DNA from: Mucilaginibacter mallensis
GTDB lineage: Bacteria; Bacteroidota; Bacteroidia; Sphingobacteriales; Sphingobacteriaceae
Assembly (NCBI RefSeq): GCF_900105165.1
Contig: NZ_LT629740.1
Span: 1,550,001 to 1,614,000, forward strand
Reading direction: 5' to 3'
Length of the DNA stretch: 64,000 nucleotides
Shown: positions 7,934 to 16,491 of the stretch, in pieces
How the letters are laid out: every line of letters starts with the position of its first letter
Numbering within the stretch: position 1 is the stretch's first letter
Made by a program: the position numbers and the translations under genes
The notes under the pieces: generated by a model
Database searches by the model: none
What the model was told of the DNA's origin: nothing
Seen by the model: the letters and a program-made list of their open reading frames with translations, nothing else

Positions 7934-8063
7934 TTCAAATTGTGTCATATGGCTTCGTTGCAGCAGGCCTTTAATCCTCAGATTTGTTTCATGCAATCGG
8001 CTTACGGTTGCAACAGATCAAAAAAACAAACAATAATTTAAAAACAAACAGGAGGGTAACATT

Positions 8064-8438
8064 ATGCCATTTGCACGCATTGATTTACTAAAAGGAAAAA
8101 CAGCTGAATATCGCGCCACAGTTGCCGATATCGTTTACAAAGGAATTGTTGATGTATTAAAAGCACCGGACGGGGACAAATTCATTGTCATTAACGAAAA
8201 GTCACCGGAGAATTTGATCTACGATAAAAACTTTCTCGGCTGGGACCGTTCACCGGATTTTATGCTGATCCAGGTAACCAGCACTGTCGGAAATAACATA
8301 GATTCGAAACTTGCCTTTTTCAGGTATATTTCTGACGAACTAAGAAGGCAATTAGATGTTCGCGCTGATGATGTGATGATCAACATGGTGTTCGTTGACC
8401 GCTCGGATTGGTCATTCGGTGACGGTCAGCCATGGTAA
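8064..8438 (+). CDS. Tautomerase family protein
   Basis: A 124-residue protein beginning Met-Pro (MPFARIDL), the mark of the 4-oxalocrotonate tautomerase superfamily in which Pro becomes the N-terminal catalytic base after Met removal. The longer length and the DRSDWSFGDGQPW ending fit the two-unit tautomerase_2 type (related to malonate semialdehyde decarboxylase-like proteins). An unusually good ribosome-binding site for this organism (AGGAGG) lies 9 bases before the ATG and fixes the start. It leads a plus-strand run with two SDR genes (8525, 9442), suggesting a small catabolic or detoxifying pathway acting on a carbonyl compound. Confidence 0.88.
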   Translation: MPFARIDLLKGKTAEYRATVADIVYKGIVDVLKAPDGDKFIVINEKSPENLIYDKNFLGWDRSPDFMLIQVTSTVGNNIDSKLAFFRYISDELRRQLDVRADDVMINMVFVDRSDWSFGDGQPW

Positions 8439-8524
8439 TAAACAATGTAATAACTAACCGAGGGAATTAGCCCTTAGCCAATTCTTTCGGTTGCTGATCA
8501 TTATTCAAACAACTAACAATCGAA

Positions 8525-9370
8525 ATGGAAATAACTAAAGTTTGGTTTATTACAGGGGCATCTCAGGGATTGGGCCTGTTCCTGGTCAAAAAATTATTAG
8601 ATAGGGGCGATAAAATAGCCGCTACCTCACGCAACATACAAGCGTTGCAAGCGTCAGTCGGCGAAACTAAAAGTGATCAGTTTCTCGCTTTGACTGTCAA
8701 TCTCAATGACGGAGATTCGATCAAAAAATCTGTTCAGGAAACTATAGCGGCGTTCGGCAGGATCGATGTGTTGGTTAACAATGCCGGCTACGGCCCGGCA
8801 GGTGCAGCAGAAGATATTTCGGAAGCTGATATTCGTAATATTTTTGAAGTTAACGTTCTTGCCGTATTTAATGTGACCAAAAGCATTTTACCTGTCATGC
8901 GTAACCAAGGATCAGGCCATATCATTAACATGAGTTCGATACTTGCGTTTTCAGCAGCACCTGGCTGGTCCGCGTATTCTGCTACTAAAGCAGCAGTATC
9001 AGCATTTTCAGAGGTGCTGGCCTTGGACGTTGAAGAATTCGGTATTAAAGTTACCATCGTTGAACCTTCGGGGTTTCGCACGAATTTCCTGTCAGGTGGT
9101 TCTTTAGTTTTCAGGGAAAGTAAAATTGACGGTTATAAGGCAGTTAAAGAAACGCACCAACGTTACCTGTTAACCGACGGTAAACAAGCGGGTGACCCCG
9201 GCCGCGCAACAGACATCATTATAGCCACGGCTAATGAAGAAAAACCTCCATTGCATCTTTTTCTCGGAAAGAACGCGTATGACAGGGCTTCGATAAAACT
9301 TCAGCTAATGACGAAAGAGGTTGAAGCGCTAAAATCGATTTCGGTTTCTGTAGACTTTCAGGAACAATAA
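8525..9370 (+). CDS. SDR family oxidoreductase
   Basis: 281 residues; TGASQGLG cofactor loop (about 10-17), NNAGYGP, and catalytic YSATKAA. The length and the C-terminal lid (about 190-281) match the extended-C-terminus classical SDR group often annotated as oxidoreductase or retinol dehydrogenase-like. Substrate unknown. It follows the tautomerase by 86 bases and precedes a second SDR by 71 bases on the same strand, so an operon is likely, transcribed from the long upstream regulatory region. Confidence 0.87.
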   Translation: MEITKVWFITGASQGLGLFLVKKLLDRGDKIAATSRNIQALQASVGETKSDQFLALTVNLNDGDSIKKSVQETIAAFGRIDVLVNNAGYGPAGAAEDISEADIRNIFEVNVLAVFNVTKSILPVMRNQGSGHIINMSSILAFSAAPGWSAYSATKAAVSAFSEVLALDVEEFGIKVTIVEPSGFRTNFLSGGSLVFRESKIDGYKAVKETHQRYLLTDGKQAGDPGRATDIIIATANEEKPPLHLFLGKNAYDRASIKLQLMTKEVEALKSISVSVDFQEQ

Positions 9371-9441
9371 GGCATAATTGAATGCAAACTCAACCAAAAA
9401 AATCCATTATTAATTATCATCACAACTAAAAAAAACATATT

Positions 9442-10290
9442 ATGAAAACAGTATTAATTACAGGTGCGGGTACAGGCTTCGGGAATGAAGCCGCAATGAG
9501 ACTTGCAGAAAAAGGATTTGACGTTATTGCTGCGGTAGAAATCTACGCGCAGGTACAGCCACTAAAACGCCAGGCGGTAGCACGTGGAGTGGATATTAAG
9601 GTGGTGAAACTCGATGTCACCAATGAAGGCGACAGGAAAAAGGCACTCGCATGGAACGTGGAAATATTGGTTAATAATGCCGGTTTATTGGAGGGGGGGT
9701 CTGTAATTGATATTCCCGGTCTGAATATGCGAAATCAATTTGAGGTAAATATTTTCGGACCATTACTATTAACACAGGGTATCGCCAAGCAGATGGCTAA
9801 ACGCGGTGAAGGAAGAATCGTATGGGTATCTTCACGTGAAGGTGTAAATGTAAATCCGTTCACCGGGATTTATGCTGCCTCCAAGCATGCTACAGAAGCA
9901 ATTGCCCAAACGATGAGTTTGGAACTCCAGGAATTTGGTGTAGAGGTATTTACTGTAAATCCGGGGCCGTTCCTTACCGGCTTTAATGATCGCGGTTTTC
10001 AAACCTGGGAAAGCTGGATTGATGAGCCCGGTGATCGTTTATTTGATTACTCAAAGCTTGCGTTTCCAAGGGCGCAGTTTGACCCTGAACCGGTTTTCGC
10101 GACGTTGACAGCTGTTGCGGCAGGTGAAGTTGAAACTTTCCGTAATCTCGAACCACACTCAATGCTGGAAGAAACGAAAAGGAATATCGAAAATGTTTGG
10201 TTGAAAAAGAGCAGGGAAGGCCTCGGCACACGCCCGGCTGCACTTCAAGCGTCTTTCGATATGAAGCCTGAAACGCCGGTTTCAAAATGA
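9442..10290 (+). CDS. SDR family oxidoreductase
   Basis: 282 residues with the loop TGAGTGFG (7-14), NNAGLLEGG and the catalytic YAASKHATEA. It belongs to the same broad group as its upstream neighbour but the two are only distantly similar, so this is not a recent tandem copy. The C-terminal third is rich in charged helices and probably forms the substrate lid. It is the last gene of the tautomerase run and is followed 44 bases later by a strong terminator. Confidence 0.86.
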   Translation: MKTVLITGAGTGFGNEAAMRLAEKGFDVIAAVEIYAQVQPLKRQAVARGVDIKVVKLDVTNEGDRKKALAWNVEILVNNAGLLEGGSVIDIPGLNMRNQFEVNIFGPLLLTQGIAKQMAKRGEGRIVWVSSREGVNVNPFTGIYAASKHATEAIAQTMSLELQEFGVEVFTVNPGPFLTGFNDRGFQTWESWIDEPGDRLFDYSKLAFPRAQFDPEPVFATLTAVAAGEVETFRNLEPHSMLEETKRNIENVWLKKSREGLGTRPAALQASFDMKPETPVSK

Positions 10291-10333
10291 TATGGATTAC
10301 TAAAAGCGCCTCAATTTGTGAATTTATAGATTT

Positions 10334-10380
10334 AAAATACTACGGGTGTTAAGCACCTGAAAACACACGCGTAGTATTTT
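10334..10380 (+). terminator. Rho-independent terminator after the SDR operon
   Basis: An 11-bp perfect stem, AAAATACTACG / CGTAGTATTTT, around a 25-base loop with further internal pairing, ending in a T run. Placed 44 bases after the second SDR stop codon. Confidence 0.7.
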
Positions 10381-10538
10381 ATATCTGCTTGATTATTAAT
10401 GTTACATTTTGTGTCGTTGATTCATCAATTCCATCATATAACATGGTAAAAATTGAATACTCACAATCATTTAGCGTTATGGCGCTCATTTAGTAAGGAA
10501 ACTTTTACGTCTAACAAGCGCGGGTCACCAACTTAGAA

Positions 10539-11120
10539 CTACCTATGTGTAGTAAAACTCTTCCTTAACCGGCTCACTGTTTCCCTTGATACACCTAAAT
10601 ACGAAGCAACCATATGCAACGGTACCCGATTAAAAACACTCGGATAAGTTTTTTGAAATTCGATGTATTTCTCTTCGGCGGATGAACTGATTAACGAGTA
10701 TATCCTGCGCTGACTGGCTTCATAACTATTAGCCATAAGTGTTTCCTGAAACTCTTTTAAAACCGGGATAGTCAACATCAACTCTGTCCATTTTGCCTTG
10801 GTCCAGATAAGTACCGTACTTGCCGCCAGCGCTTCTATATTAAATAGGGAAGGTTTCTCACGATTGTAGCTCTCTACGTCCGTTACCCACCAGGTATCTA
10901 CGCCAAACCTGAATGTATGCTCCCTGCCATCGTCGCCAAAACGATATATGCGCAAGCATCCACTGGTAATAAAACAGTTGATTAGCCACGTCTCTCCGTC
11001 TTGCAACAACGGTTGCCATTTACGGAGATTCCTTTCCACACCGGCGGACCGAATCAGCTCCAGGTCTTCATCCGTGATTTCTATGTGGCTACGCAGGTAT
11101 TTTGCAAAAACGTCGGACAT
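10539..11120 (-). CDS. Crp/Fnr family transcriptional regulator
   Basis: A cyclic-nucleotide-binding-like beta roll with a C-terminal helix-turn-helix (MVASYLGVSRETVSRLRK), paralogous to the regulator at 2595. I prefer the start at the Met of MSDVFAKYL (11120), giving 193 residues, over an in-frame Met six codons upstream, because a -7-like TATATTTG lies at 11127-11134, inside the longer form. Beta-roll ligand residues are not those of true cAMP receptors, so the effector is unknown. It is convergent with the tautomerase-SDR operon and may regulate it through the Crp-type site at 7918; that is inference. Confidence 0.85.
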   Translation of the reverse strand: MSDVFAKYLRSHIEITDEDLELIRSAGVERNLRKWQPLLQDGETWLINCFITSGCLRIYRFGDDGREHTFRFGVDTWWVTDVESYNREKPSLFNIEALAASTVLIWTKAKWTELMLTIPVLKEFQETLMANSYEASQRRIYSLISSSAEEKYIEFQKTYPSVFNRVPLHMVASYLGVSRETVSRLRKSFTTHR

Positions 11121-11121
11121 C

Positions 11122-11535
11122 TTAAACAAATATAACAAAAGCGTTCACATCTCCATAACATACATTTATCACCCATATCAGTTTTTTATAAAAAATGTTT
11201 CGGCTGAGCAACTCATCAATTGATAAGGCAGAATGTTGAAACTCGATTGTGATACCTTGCGGAGTTTGTATGTCCGACCGATGAAACTCGCCGGTAATCT
11301 CATCCCTAAATACTTTTTCACGCCACTCTTTGGGAAAATGGTCTTGCCAATCGAGGTGCCATTGCGTCATTGGTTCCCACCAGGCATCGCAATCTATACG
11401 TTTCAGATGGGCCCAATGGTGAATCCTGACAGCGCCGCACTTAGCGGTAACCGGATGGCCGCATGCTGGGCAGAGGCCTTTTAGGCCGGTCTCAGGGGTC
11501 CTCGTTTCCCAATTTACATTAGCATAACGGATCAT
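11122..11535 (-). CDS. CoiA-like competence/nuclease family protein, probably truncated
   Basis: 137 residues. The N-terminal zinc-ribbon-like part (CPACGHPVTAKCG with HHWAHL) is followed by the restriction-like nuclease core with HRSDI and the downstream EFQHSALS, as in the CoiA-like family. Family members usually run past 200 residues; here similarity stops soon after IDELLSRNIFYKKLIWV and a short tail leads to the stop, so the C-terminus appears lost. The stop overlaps the promoter area of the Crp/Fnr gene. CoiA proteins act in DNA uptake or recombination; activity of this short form is doubtful. Confidence 0.65.
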   Translation of the reverse strand: MIRYANVNWETRTPETGLKGLCPACGHPVTAKCGAVRIHHWAHLKRIDCDAWWEPMTQWHLDWQDHFPKEWREKVFRDEITGEFHRSDIQTPQGITIEFQHSALSIDELLSRNIFYKKLIWVINVCYGDVNAFVIFV

Positions 11536-11703
11536 ATTAAGCTCAGGTCAAATATTCATTCTAAATAATATGTAAGTATAAAGATGATTAAAATTGATAA
11601 AATTACGGTGCCACTACCTGTGTGTCAGTCAATAATTTCATTTCAAGTTCTTTACTGTGCAGAAAGGTTGAGCAAAATGGGTCTTACTTCGCTACAAACT
11701 GCT

Positions 11704-12352
11704 TTAAACAGGAATAACAAGGGGGCGATATTGGTCATAAAGTGCTTTTCGTTCATCTACTTTTGCAAAAAGTATTTGATACAATTTCTCAAATTCCTGA
11801 ATTTTCCATGATTCCGTATTTTCCGGAAGAAAGGCGATTCGATGTCGCTCTAAAAATACTTGAATTCCTGTAGTGACAGTATAATCAATGAAAATACCAT
11901 GCTCCGGTAAAACGAATTGCGAAGAGAAACAATGCATCGGTTTCCTCAGACCATTGATCTTTACTGCCGGGTGTTGGTAGGCCTGGTGGCCAATCCTCGT
12001 GCGCCATGCCGAGACCAACTGCCCAATCGAATAGTTGATTGATTACAGGCGCTTCCGATGAACGGCTTAAACTTATAGTAGCATGATCTAAAGATTGTTC
12101 AAAAGCCATTCTGTTAAAAGCATTAAAACAGTAGCAGATCGCCCACAGAAAGGCAAGAAAGTTTTCCTGCAAAACTATTTCACGAGTGGCCGGATCAGCA
12201 TAAGGTGTTTTTATGGGTTCATTCAGAACATCAATTCTTATTCCCGGATTCAGTGCGCCGCTTTTGATCGCATCATTTAACCTCATAGCCATTGCGCCCT
12301 GTGCGAAATGATTGGTAATTTGGTCATACAAAGTGGCAATTGGCGAATTCAC
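11704..12352 (-). pseudogene. Unrecognised gene split by a one-base insertion
   Basis: Two overlapping minus-strand frames form one protein of about 215 residues. The first (from 12352) reads to DALFLFAIRF; the second continues LPEHGIFIDYTVTTGIQVF and ends at 11704. Removing one base from the four-A run at 11909-11912 joins them in frame as FAIRLPEHGIF. No family is recognised: the protein is soluble, rich in aromatic residues, with no signal peptide. Either the gene is inactivated or the run is a sequencing error. It is divergent from the DUF4238 gene at 12436. Confidence 0.55.
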
Positions 12353-12435
12353 TTTTAAATTTACACAAAATAAATGAGCTTTTTTTTGATTGATGACAGC
12401 ACCCCTTGTAGCAATGTTTTTGTAAATTCGTCTAA

Positions 12436-13050
12436 ATGAGTATCCCGATTAACCATCATTATGTAAGCGAATGCCTGATCAGAAACTTTTATAATGACAC
12501 AGAACGAAAGATATATCTTTACGATAAGCAACAACATCGACACTTCTTTAATTCCGGAACCAAACGAATATTTTCACAGCCACATGATAACACAACCATC
12601 GTCGATGATAAACTTAGCTTTCATATCGAAACCGAATTAAATACCCATTTTGAAAAGGACTTCCCTCGTCATTACCGACGGCTTTGTAAATTCGCTGAAG
12701 GCAATTATCATTTAGATATTCAACCAGATGTCGCCTATATAGCTAAAATGGGTATGATCGGCGACATGCGTAATACCCATACAAAGGCAGGAATCGACAA
12801 CGCTTTATTTGAAACGTTCGAGCAAATATTTAGCCGCGCAACCCTCGAACTTAGCGAACAATGGGAGGCCGCAAAAAATGATCATATCGGTTTCAAAATG
12901 CACACGAACTCCAGCTATCTTGAAATCGCCGAACAAATGTTTGAAAGGATGGGTAAATTGGAGATTATGATGAATGAGACCACACCATTTCGGCGCAAGT
13001 CGTATGCAAAATGGTATAATAAATACCTCCAACCAGTAGCGCACCTATAG
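12436..13050 (+). CDS. DUF4238 protein, C-terminally truncated
   Basis: Opens with INHHYVSECLIRNF, the HxxP/HHYV-type start typical of DUF4238 proteins, followed by the family's helical middle. Members usually continue for 250 residues or more with a TPFxTSDNP-type segment. Here the reading is family-like up to MNETTPF (about position 12990), after which the remaining codons are simply the antisense of a TetR gene. So the true gene is broken at about 12990 and 15-20 foreign residues complete the frame. Function of DUF4238 is unknown; it is frequent in defence and mobile-element neighbourhoods. Confidence 0.6.
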   Translation: MSIPINHHYVSECLIRNFYNDTERKIYLYDKQQHRHFFNSGTKRIFSQPHDNTTIVDDKLSFHIETELNTHFEKDFPRHYRRLCKFAEGNYHLDIQPDVAYIAKMGMIGDMRNTHTKAGIDNALFETFEQIFSRATLELSEQWEAAKNDHIGFKMHTNSSYLEIAEQMFERMGKLEIMMNETTPFRRKSYAKWYNKYLQPVAHL

Positions 13051-13529
13051 CCCGAAAATTTACCTTTGACCCATTAAAGTGTTCGTCCGTTGTCTTTAAT
13101 AACTTTTGTCCCATGCTTTCTCTGGCGTTATGAATGCTTTTCATTAGCGGGCTATCGGCAGTTAATTCCCAAAGAATTAAGCGCTGCATATCCTTGTCAG
13201 AGGAAAAAATAAGTAAATTGATTTTGAAGTATTGACGTTATTAAGTCTTTGCTTCCTGGATAATTATTCGATTTTATCAGGTCATTTATTTTTTCTGTGA
13301 ATAAAAGCCAGTAATCGTTTTCTACCACATATGCTTCTATCAATTGGTTTAGTCCACCAAAATAGCGGCCTATCAGCTTTCTGTCTACTCCAGCAATCCT
13401 GGCAACTTTACTGGCACTTTTTAAAGCTACAAAACCTTCTGTTTTGATGATTTCTCCAACAGCCTGTACCAACTTCCTTTTAGTAAGTTCTTTATTTTTA
13501 ATGTTTTGAAGCGGTTCGTTGTTTTTCAT
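12990..13529 (-). pseudogene. TetR/AcrR family regulator, frameshifted and truncated
   Basis: The N-terminal helix-turn-helix region reads normally from 13529 (KRKLVQAVGEIIKTEGF, then RIAGVDRKLIGRYFGG). The frame breaks at a six-T run (13202-13207 region, minus strand); deleting one T gives YFSSDKDMQRLILWEL and restores the C-terminal ligand domain (LMKSIHNARESMGQKLL and AIGALLVGGIYYTILH). After IYYTILH the family similarity ends at about 12990-13005, where DUF4238 coding sequence begins on the other strand. The gene thus has a frameshift and a lost C-terminus and is probably dead. Confidence 0.65.
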
Positions 13530-13618
13530 AATGATTGTTAGGTTTAGGTGTATAATGAATTAAGCGTGGTCGCTAATATGGTTGAGCATTTAATAGCGGG
13601 CTTTAAATCTGCTATAAG

Positions 13619-14788
13619 CTAACCTGATTGCAATAAAAGAATGTTCCCTTCTTTTTTCGGCTGAAGAAAACGTTGTCCGTATTCAGTTTTGTAACGATGT
13701 TCCGATAATACGGTCAAATTTTCTTTATTCCATTGCTGGTCGGTGTAATCTTTCCGCAGCCAAATTGACCATTCCTGCCAATACCTGCCATTCTCGTATT
13801 TACGCAGATACCAAATGATAGCGGTTAAAAAGTTAATAGGAGATTCTACAAAGAAATCCCCTTGTTTCTTAATCCACTCGCGGTTCAGACCTAATAAGAT
13901 GGTGCGGGATGCTTCGGTAGCATCGGTAATATCCTCCATTGATTGCGGGTCAAGCGGGTTACAGCGGTGCGTTCTTGACAGGTCGTCAAAATTGATCAGG
14001 TAGAATTTGGGTTTGACTTTATAGTTCTTTTGGTATTTCTTCAGCTTGTTGTAGGCGATCTTCGTTAAGTCGTCAAATTTAAAATCATAGATGAACATAC
14101 TAAAACCTTTCTTCAGATGCTGGTCGATCACATGCCGGATAACAAAATAAGATTTACCGGCTCCGGGCGTACCCACCACTAACAGACCTCGGAACGGGTT
14201 AATAAAATTGATCCAACTGTTGCGGACTTTACCTTTCAGACTGTATTTGGCGGGCAGGTTAACTGAGTATTCATTTTCAAGCAGGCGTTCTTCCTGCGGG
14301 AAAGTTTCATTTTCAGTATTGAAAATATCTTTTTGCAGGTTTAGCTTTAATAAACGGGATAGTCGGCCACCGCCTGTTAAGATGAGCAGGTAGCCTAAGC
14401 TGGTAATACCGATGTAACTGATCGCTATAATTGTTGCAGTGGCGTTGAGATAAAAGCATAGCACACCCATAAAATATAAGAGCAGTCCGGCACCGATGTA
14501 AATAGCGACAGTATCTTTCCTAATCTTCTCGTCCTTTTTGCCTTTGGCACCGATTAGGGAAACAAAAAGCAATAGCAAAGCAGCCAGCTTGGGTTTAAGC
14601 ATTCCTATAAAGAGGCCGGTCTTGCTGATATTCATTGCCATACGGTTAGTTATTTCCGCTGTCCAGTGCCAATGCTGAAAAGCTGCAAAGCAACTGATAT
14701 AGAAATGAATGCATAAAATAGATAAGCTGATTAGCCGTGTAAAATCAATGATCTTTCTTAGTCCCTGTATATCTTCACCTGTTTGCAT
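13619..14788 (-). CDS. mobC: Conjugal coupling protein MobC (YWFCY/TraG-like), N-terminal part
   Basis: 389 residues. Three or four hydrophobic segments (about 20-130) form the N-terminal YWFCY-type membrane domain; the VirD4/TraG ATPase starts at about 190 with Walker A GTPGAGKS near 205 and the YDFKFDDL strand. Full MobC proteins of Bacteroidota run to roughly 650 residues with Walker B in the second half. Here the family match stops at YLRKYENGRY; the last 60 residues are out-of-family. The truncated protein lacks Walker B and cannot work as a DNA pump. It follows the end of a relaxase gene (14818) as in intact mobilisation loci. Confidence 0.75.
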   Translation of the reverse strand: MQTGEDIQGLRKIIDFTRLISLSILCIHFYISCFAAFQHWHWTAEITNRMAMNISKTGLFIGMLKPKLAALLLLFVSLIGAKGKKDEKIRKDTVAIYIGAGLLLYFMGVLCFYLNATATIIAISYIGITSLGYLLILTGGGRLSRLLKLNLQKDIFNTENETFPQEERLLENEYSVNLPAKYSLKGKVRNSWINFINPFRGLLVVGTPGAGKSYFVIRHVIDQHLKKGFSMFIYDFKFDDLTKIAYNKLKKYQKNYKVKPKFYLINFDDLSRTHRCNPLDPQSMEDITDATEASRTILLGLNREWIKKQGDFFVESPINFLTAIIWYLRKYENGRYWQEWSIWLRKDYTDQQWNKENLTVLSEHRYKTEYGQRFLQPKKEGNILLLQSG

Positions 14789-14817
14789 AGTCGTATTTTT
14801 AATGTGTTAAAGGATGA

Positions 14818-14985
14818 TTAAAGGCCCATGCCCTTGCGTCTTTTGCCTTTCTTTCGTGGTAATAAAGGGGCACTATCGCCTTTGTTCGGATTACCCAAAA
14901 GAGATTGCAACAGGTTATCCGATGCCTGGGATAATAAGTCTGACAGGTTTATTTTCGGTTCCCTTTCCAATAAGCAACCTCCCGC
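14818..14985 (-). pseudogene. mobB: C-terminal end of relaxase MobB (remnant)
   Basis: Minus-strand codons read LSDLLSQASDNLLQSLLGN and end with a Lys/Arg-rich tail finishing GMGL, stop at 14818-14820, 29 bases before the MobC start. Order, spacing and a basic tail match the end of MobB relaxases of Bacteroidota. All upstream coding sequence is replaced by the serine recombinase fragment at about 14965-14985. Identification is by position and tail character, so moderate. Confidence 0.5.
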
Positions 14986-16079
14986 CATTTGGTTACAAAA
15001 AAGTTGGTGAAGGTAAAGAGCGGACACTGGAAATCGTTGAGGAACAGGCTAAAATAGTACTATTTATTTTCCAGAATTATTTGCGGAATGTTCCTTTAAA
15101 TATCATTAAGGAGCAAGTATTTGAAATGGGCTTCAATCGAAAAGGGAATATGGCAATAGAACGTGTTCTTTCGAATCCTGCTTATGCCGGTTTGGTTAAA
15201 GTAAAACAGTTCAAGGAATACCCCGGAGGAATTTTTCCGGCAAGGCATGAGCCTATTATTGACAAGTTGACCTGGGACACAGTTCAGAAAAAAATGGAAA
15301 AACCGGATAGGAGTAAAAAAACTCTCGACGATGAAATTCCATTGAGGGGTGTGTTAAAATGCCACTGTGGTCAGCCTTTGTCCGGAGCTCCTTCCCGAAA
15401 CAGGAAAAATCATTGGTACTATTATTATAAGTGTAAGTTTTCCAAGCACCTTAATCTCAGCGCCGTTAAGGCGCATGATCAGCTTCTTCAAATTTACGAG
15501 CTGATGAGTTTGCCAATGAATGATATCAGGTTTATTAAAGAAAGCGCAGAAGCTTCATTGAATGATAAATTCAAACAGAATCAGGAGGCCGCTAAACAAA
15601 AAAAAGAAGATTTGGAGAGGGTACAAGAGAAGCTTTATGCAGTGGAGGAGAAGTGGATAAGTAACCAAATTGGGCGTGATACCTATGAACGTTGGTCTTC
15701 AACCTACAATGGCGAAATATTTACCCTACGGGCCACCATTGAACAATTGAGCAAAAATATGTCTGAAGGATTTAAATTGTTCCAGGATCATATCCACAAG
15801 CTTAATGACATGAGGGGTATTTATGAATTATCAGATACAATCAGAAAACGCGCCCTGGTTTCTACCGTGTTCGACAGCAACTTGTACTACCAAAATGGCA
15901 TCTATCGAACACCCACTATACTGCCTGGTTTGGATCATAACTATCTGATAATGAAAGAAAAAGGACTGCTTGAAATAGAAAAAAAAAGGGATAATCTAAC
16001 GATTATCCCTTCGGGTGGAGCCGGAGGGATTCGAACCCTCGTCCAAACATGGTATAAGGTAAGCTTTCTACATGCTTAG
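14976..16079 (+). pseudogene. Large serine recombinase lacking its catalytic domain
   Basis: From NLPPFGYKKV onward (14976) the frame is the recombinase domain of a large serine integrase: PAYAGLVKVK, the zinc ribbon LKCHCGQPLSGAPSR ending in YYYYKC, then a long coiled coil (about 15560-15800). The N-terminal resolvase domain with its catalytic Ser is missing; the codons from 14814 to 14975 are the antisense of the MobB tail. The 3' end runs through the tmRNA terminator and 60 bases into ssrA antisense (PSGGAGGIRTLVQ), so the native C-terminus or stop is shared with the attachment site. It cannot catalyse recombination as it stands. Confidence 0.75.
15979..16011 (-). terminator. ssrA terminator
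   Basis: An 11-bp perfect stem (AAGGGATAATC with its complement) and four-base loop directly after the tmRNA 3' end, followed on the minus strand by nine T. It lies inside the 3' end of the recombinase reading frame. Confidence 0.85.
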
Positions 16080-16382
16080 CTTCTGTTTAATTGTAGGGAA
16101 GGGGAAGGCCAGTTGCTTGCCTGTACCGTCTTCCTTAGGTGCTTTGTTTCGCCAGCTATGCACACCATTAAGCAGGCTATTTTCATCTTTCGATGCCCCT
16201 GGTGCCGATCCGATGAAACGGAAAACCGGCGGGACAAAAGCTTGCTAAATTCTAAATTAAGCAGCTAAGGCGTAAGTATTTTCGCCATTTGTAAGTTTGA
16301 GCGTTCAGATTTAAGCGCTAATTCACCCAACGCGCTGCATGCTTACTTACTTATCTCCATCCTGTCAATTCCGGTCGACCCC
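16016..16382 (-). ncRNA. ssrA: Transfer-messenger RNA (tmRNA)
   Basis: The 5' end GGGGUCGACCGGAAUUGACA and the 3' end GGUUCGAAUCCCUCCGGCUCCA form the tRNA-like domain; the acceptor stem pairs GGGGUCG with CGGCUCC over seven pairs and the discriminator is A. CCA is not encoded. The tag frame, at 16257-16286, reads GENTYALAA then stop, matching Bacteroidota tags of the GENNYALAA type with Thr in place of the second Asn; resume codon GGC. The RNA rescues stalled ribosomes and marks the truncated products for ClpXP, which is encoded at 50578-52630. Its 3' end abuts a recombinase remnant, indicating use as an integration site. Confidence 0.95.
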
Positions 16383-16419
16383 ATTTTTTTAGTTAGACCC
16401 TTAGAAAGAGTAAAGCTTA

Positions 16420-16450
16420 CAAAAGTACAGTTTTTAGCCGGATGCTACAA
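16420..16450 (-). promoter_or_regulatory. Likely ssrA promoter
   Basis: On the minus strand a perfect -7 element TACTTTTG (16427-16420) has a TTG 20 bases upstream. Transcription would start about 30 bases before the mature 5' end, consistent with a processed precursor. Confidence 0.55.
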
Positions 16451-16491
16451 CGTTTAGAAAGACTTTTGACTTTCTACTTTTGACTTTTAAC

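Noticed and set aside
11704..12018. Separate 104-codon gene
   Set aside because: It is the downstream half of a frameshifted gene: removing one base at 11909-11912 joins it to the frame that starts at 12352.
13197..13220. Programmed frameshift in the TetR gene
   Set aside because: The slippery-looking T run is in a gene that is also truncated at its 3' end, with no downstream stimulatory structure evident; a plain insertion is simpler.
14814..14975. N-terminal 54 codons of the recombinase frame as a native domain
   Set aside because: They are the antisense of a relaxase tail and share nothing with the resolvase catalytic domain.
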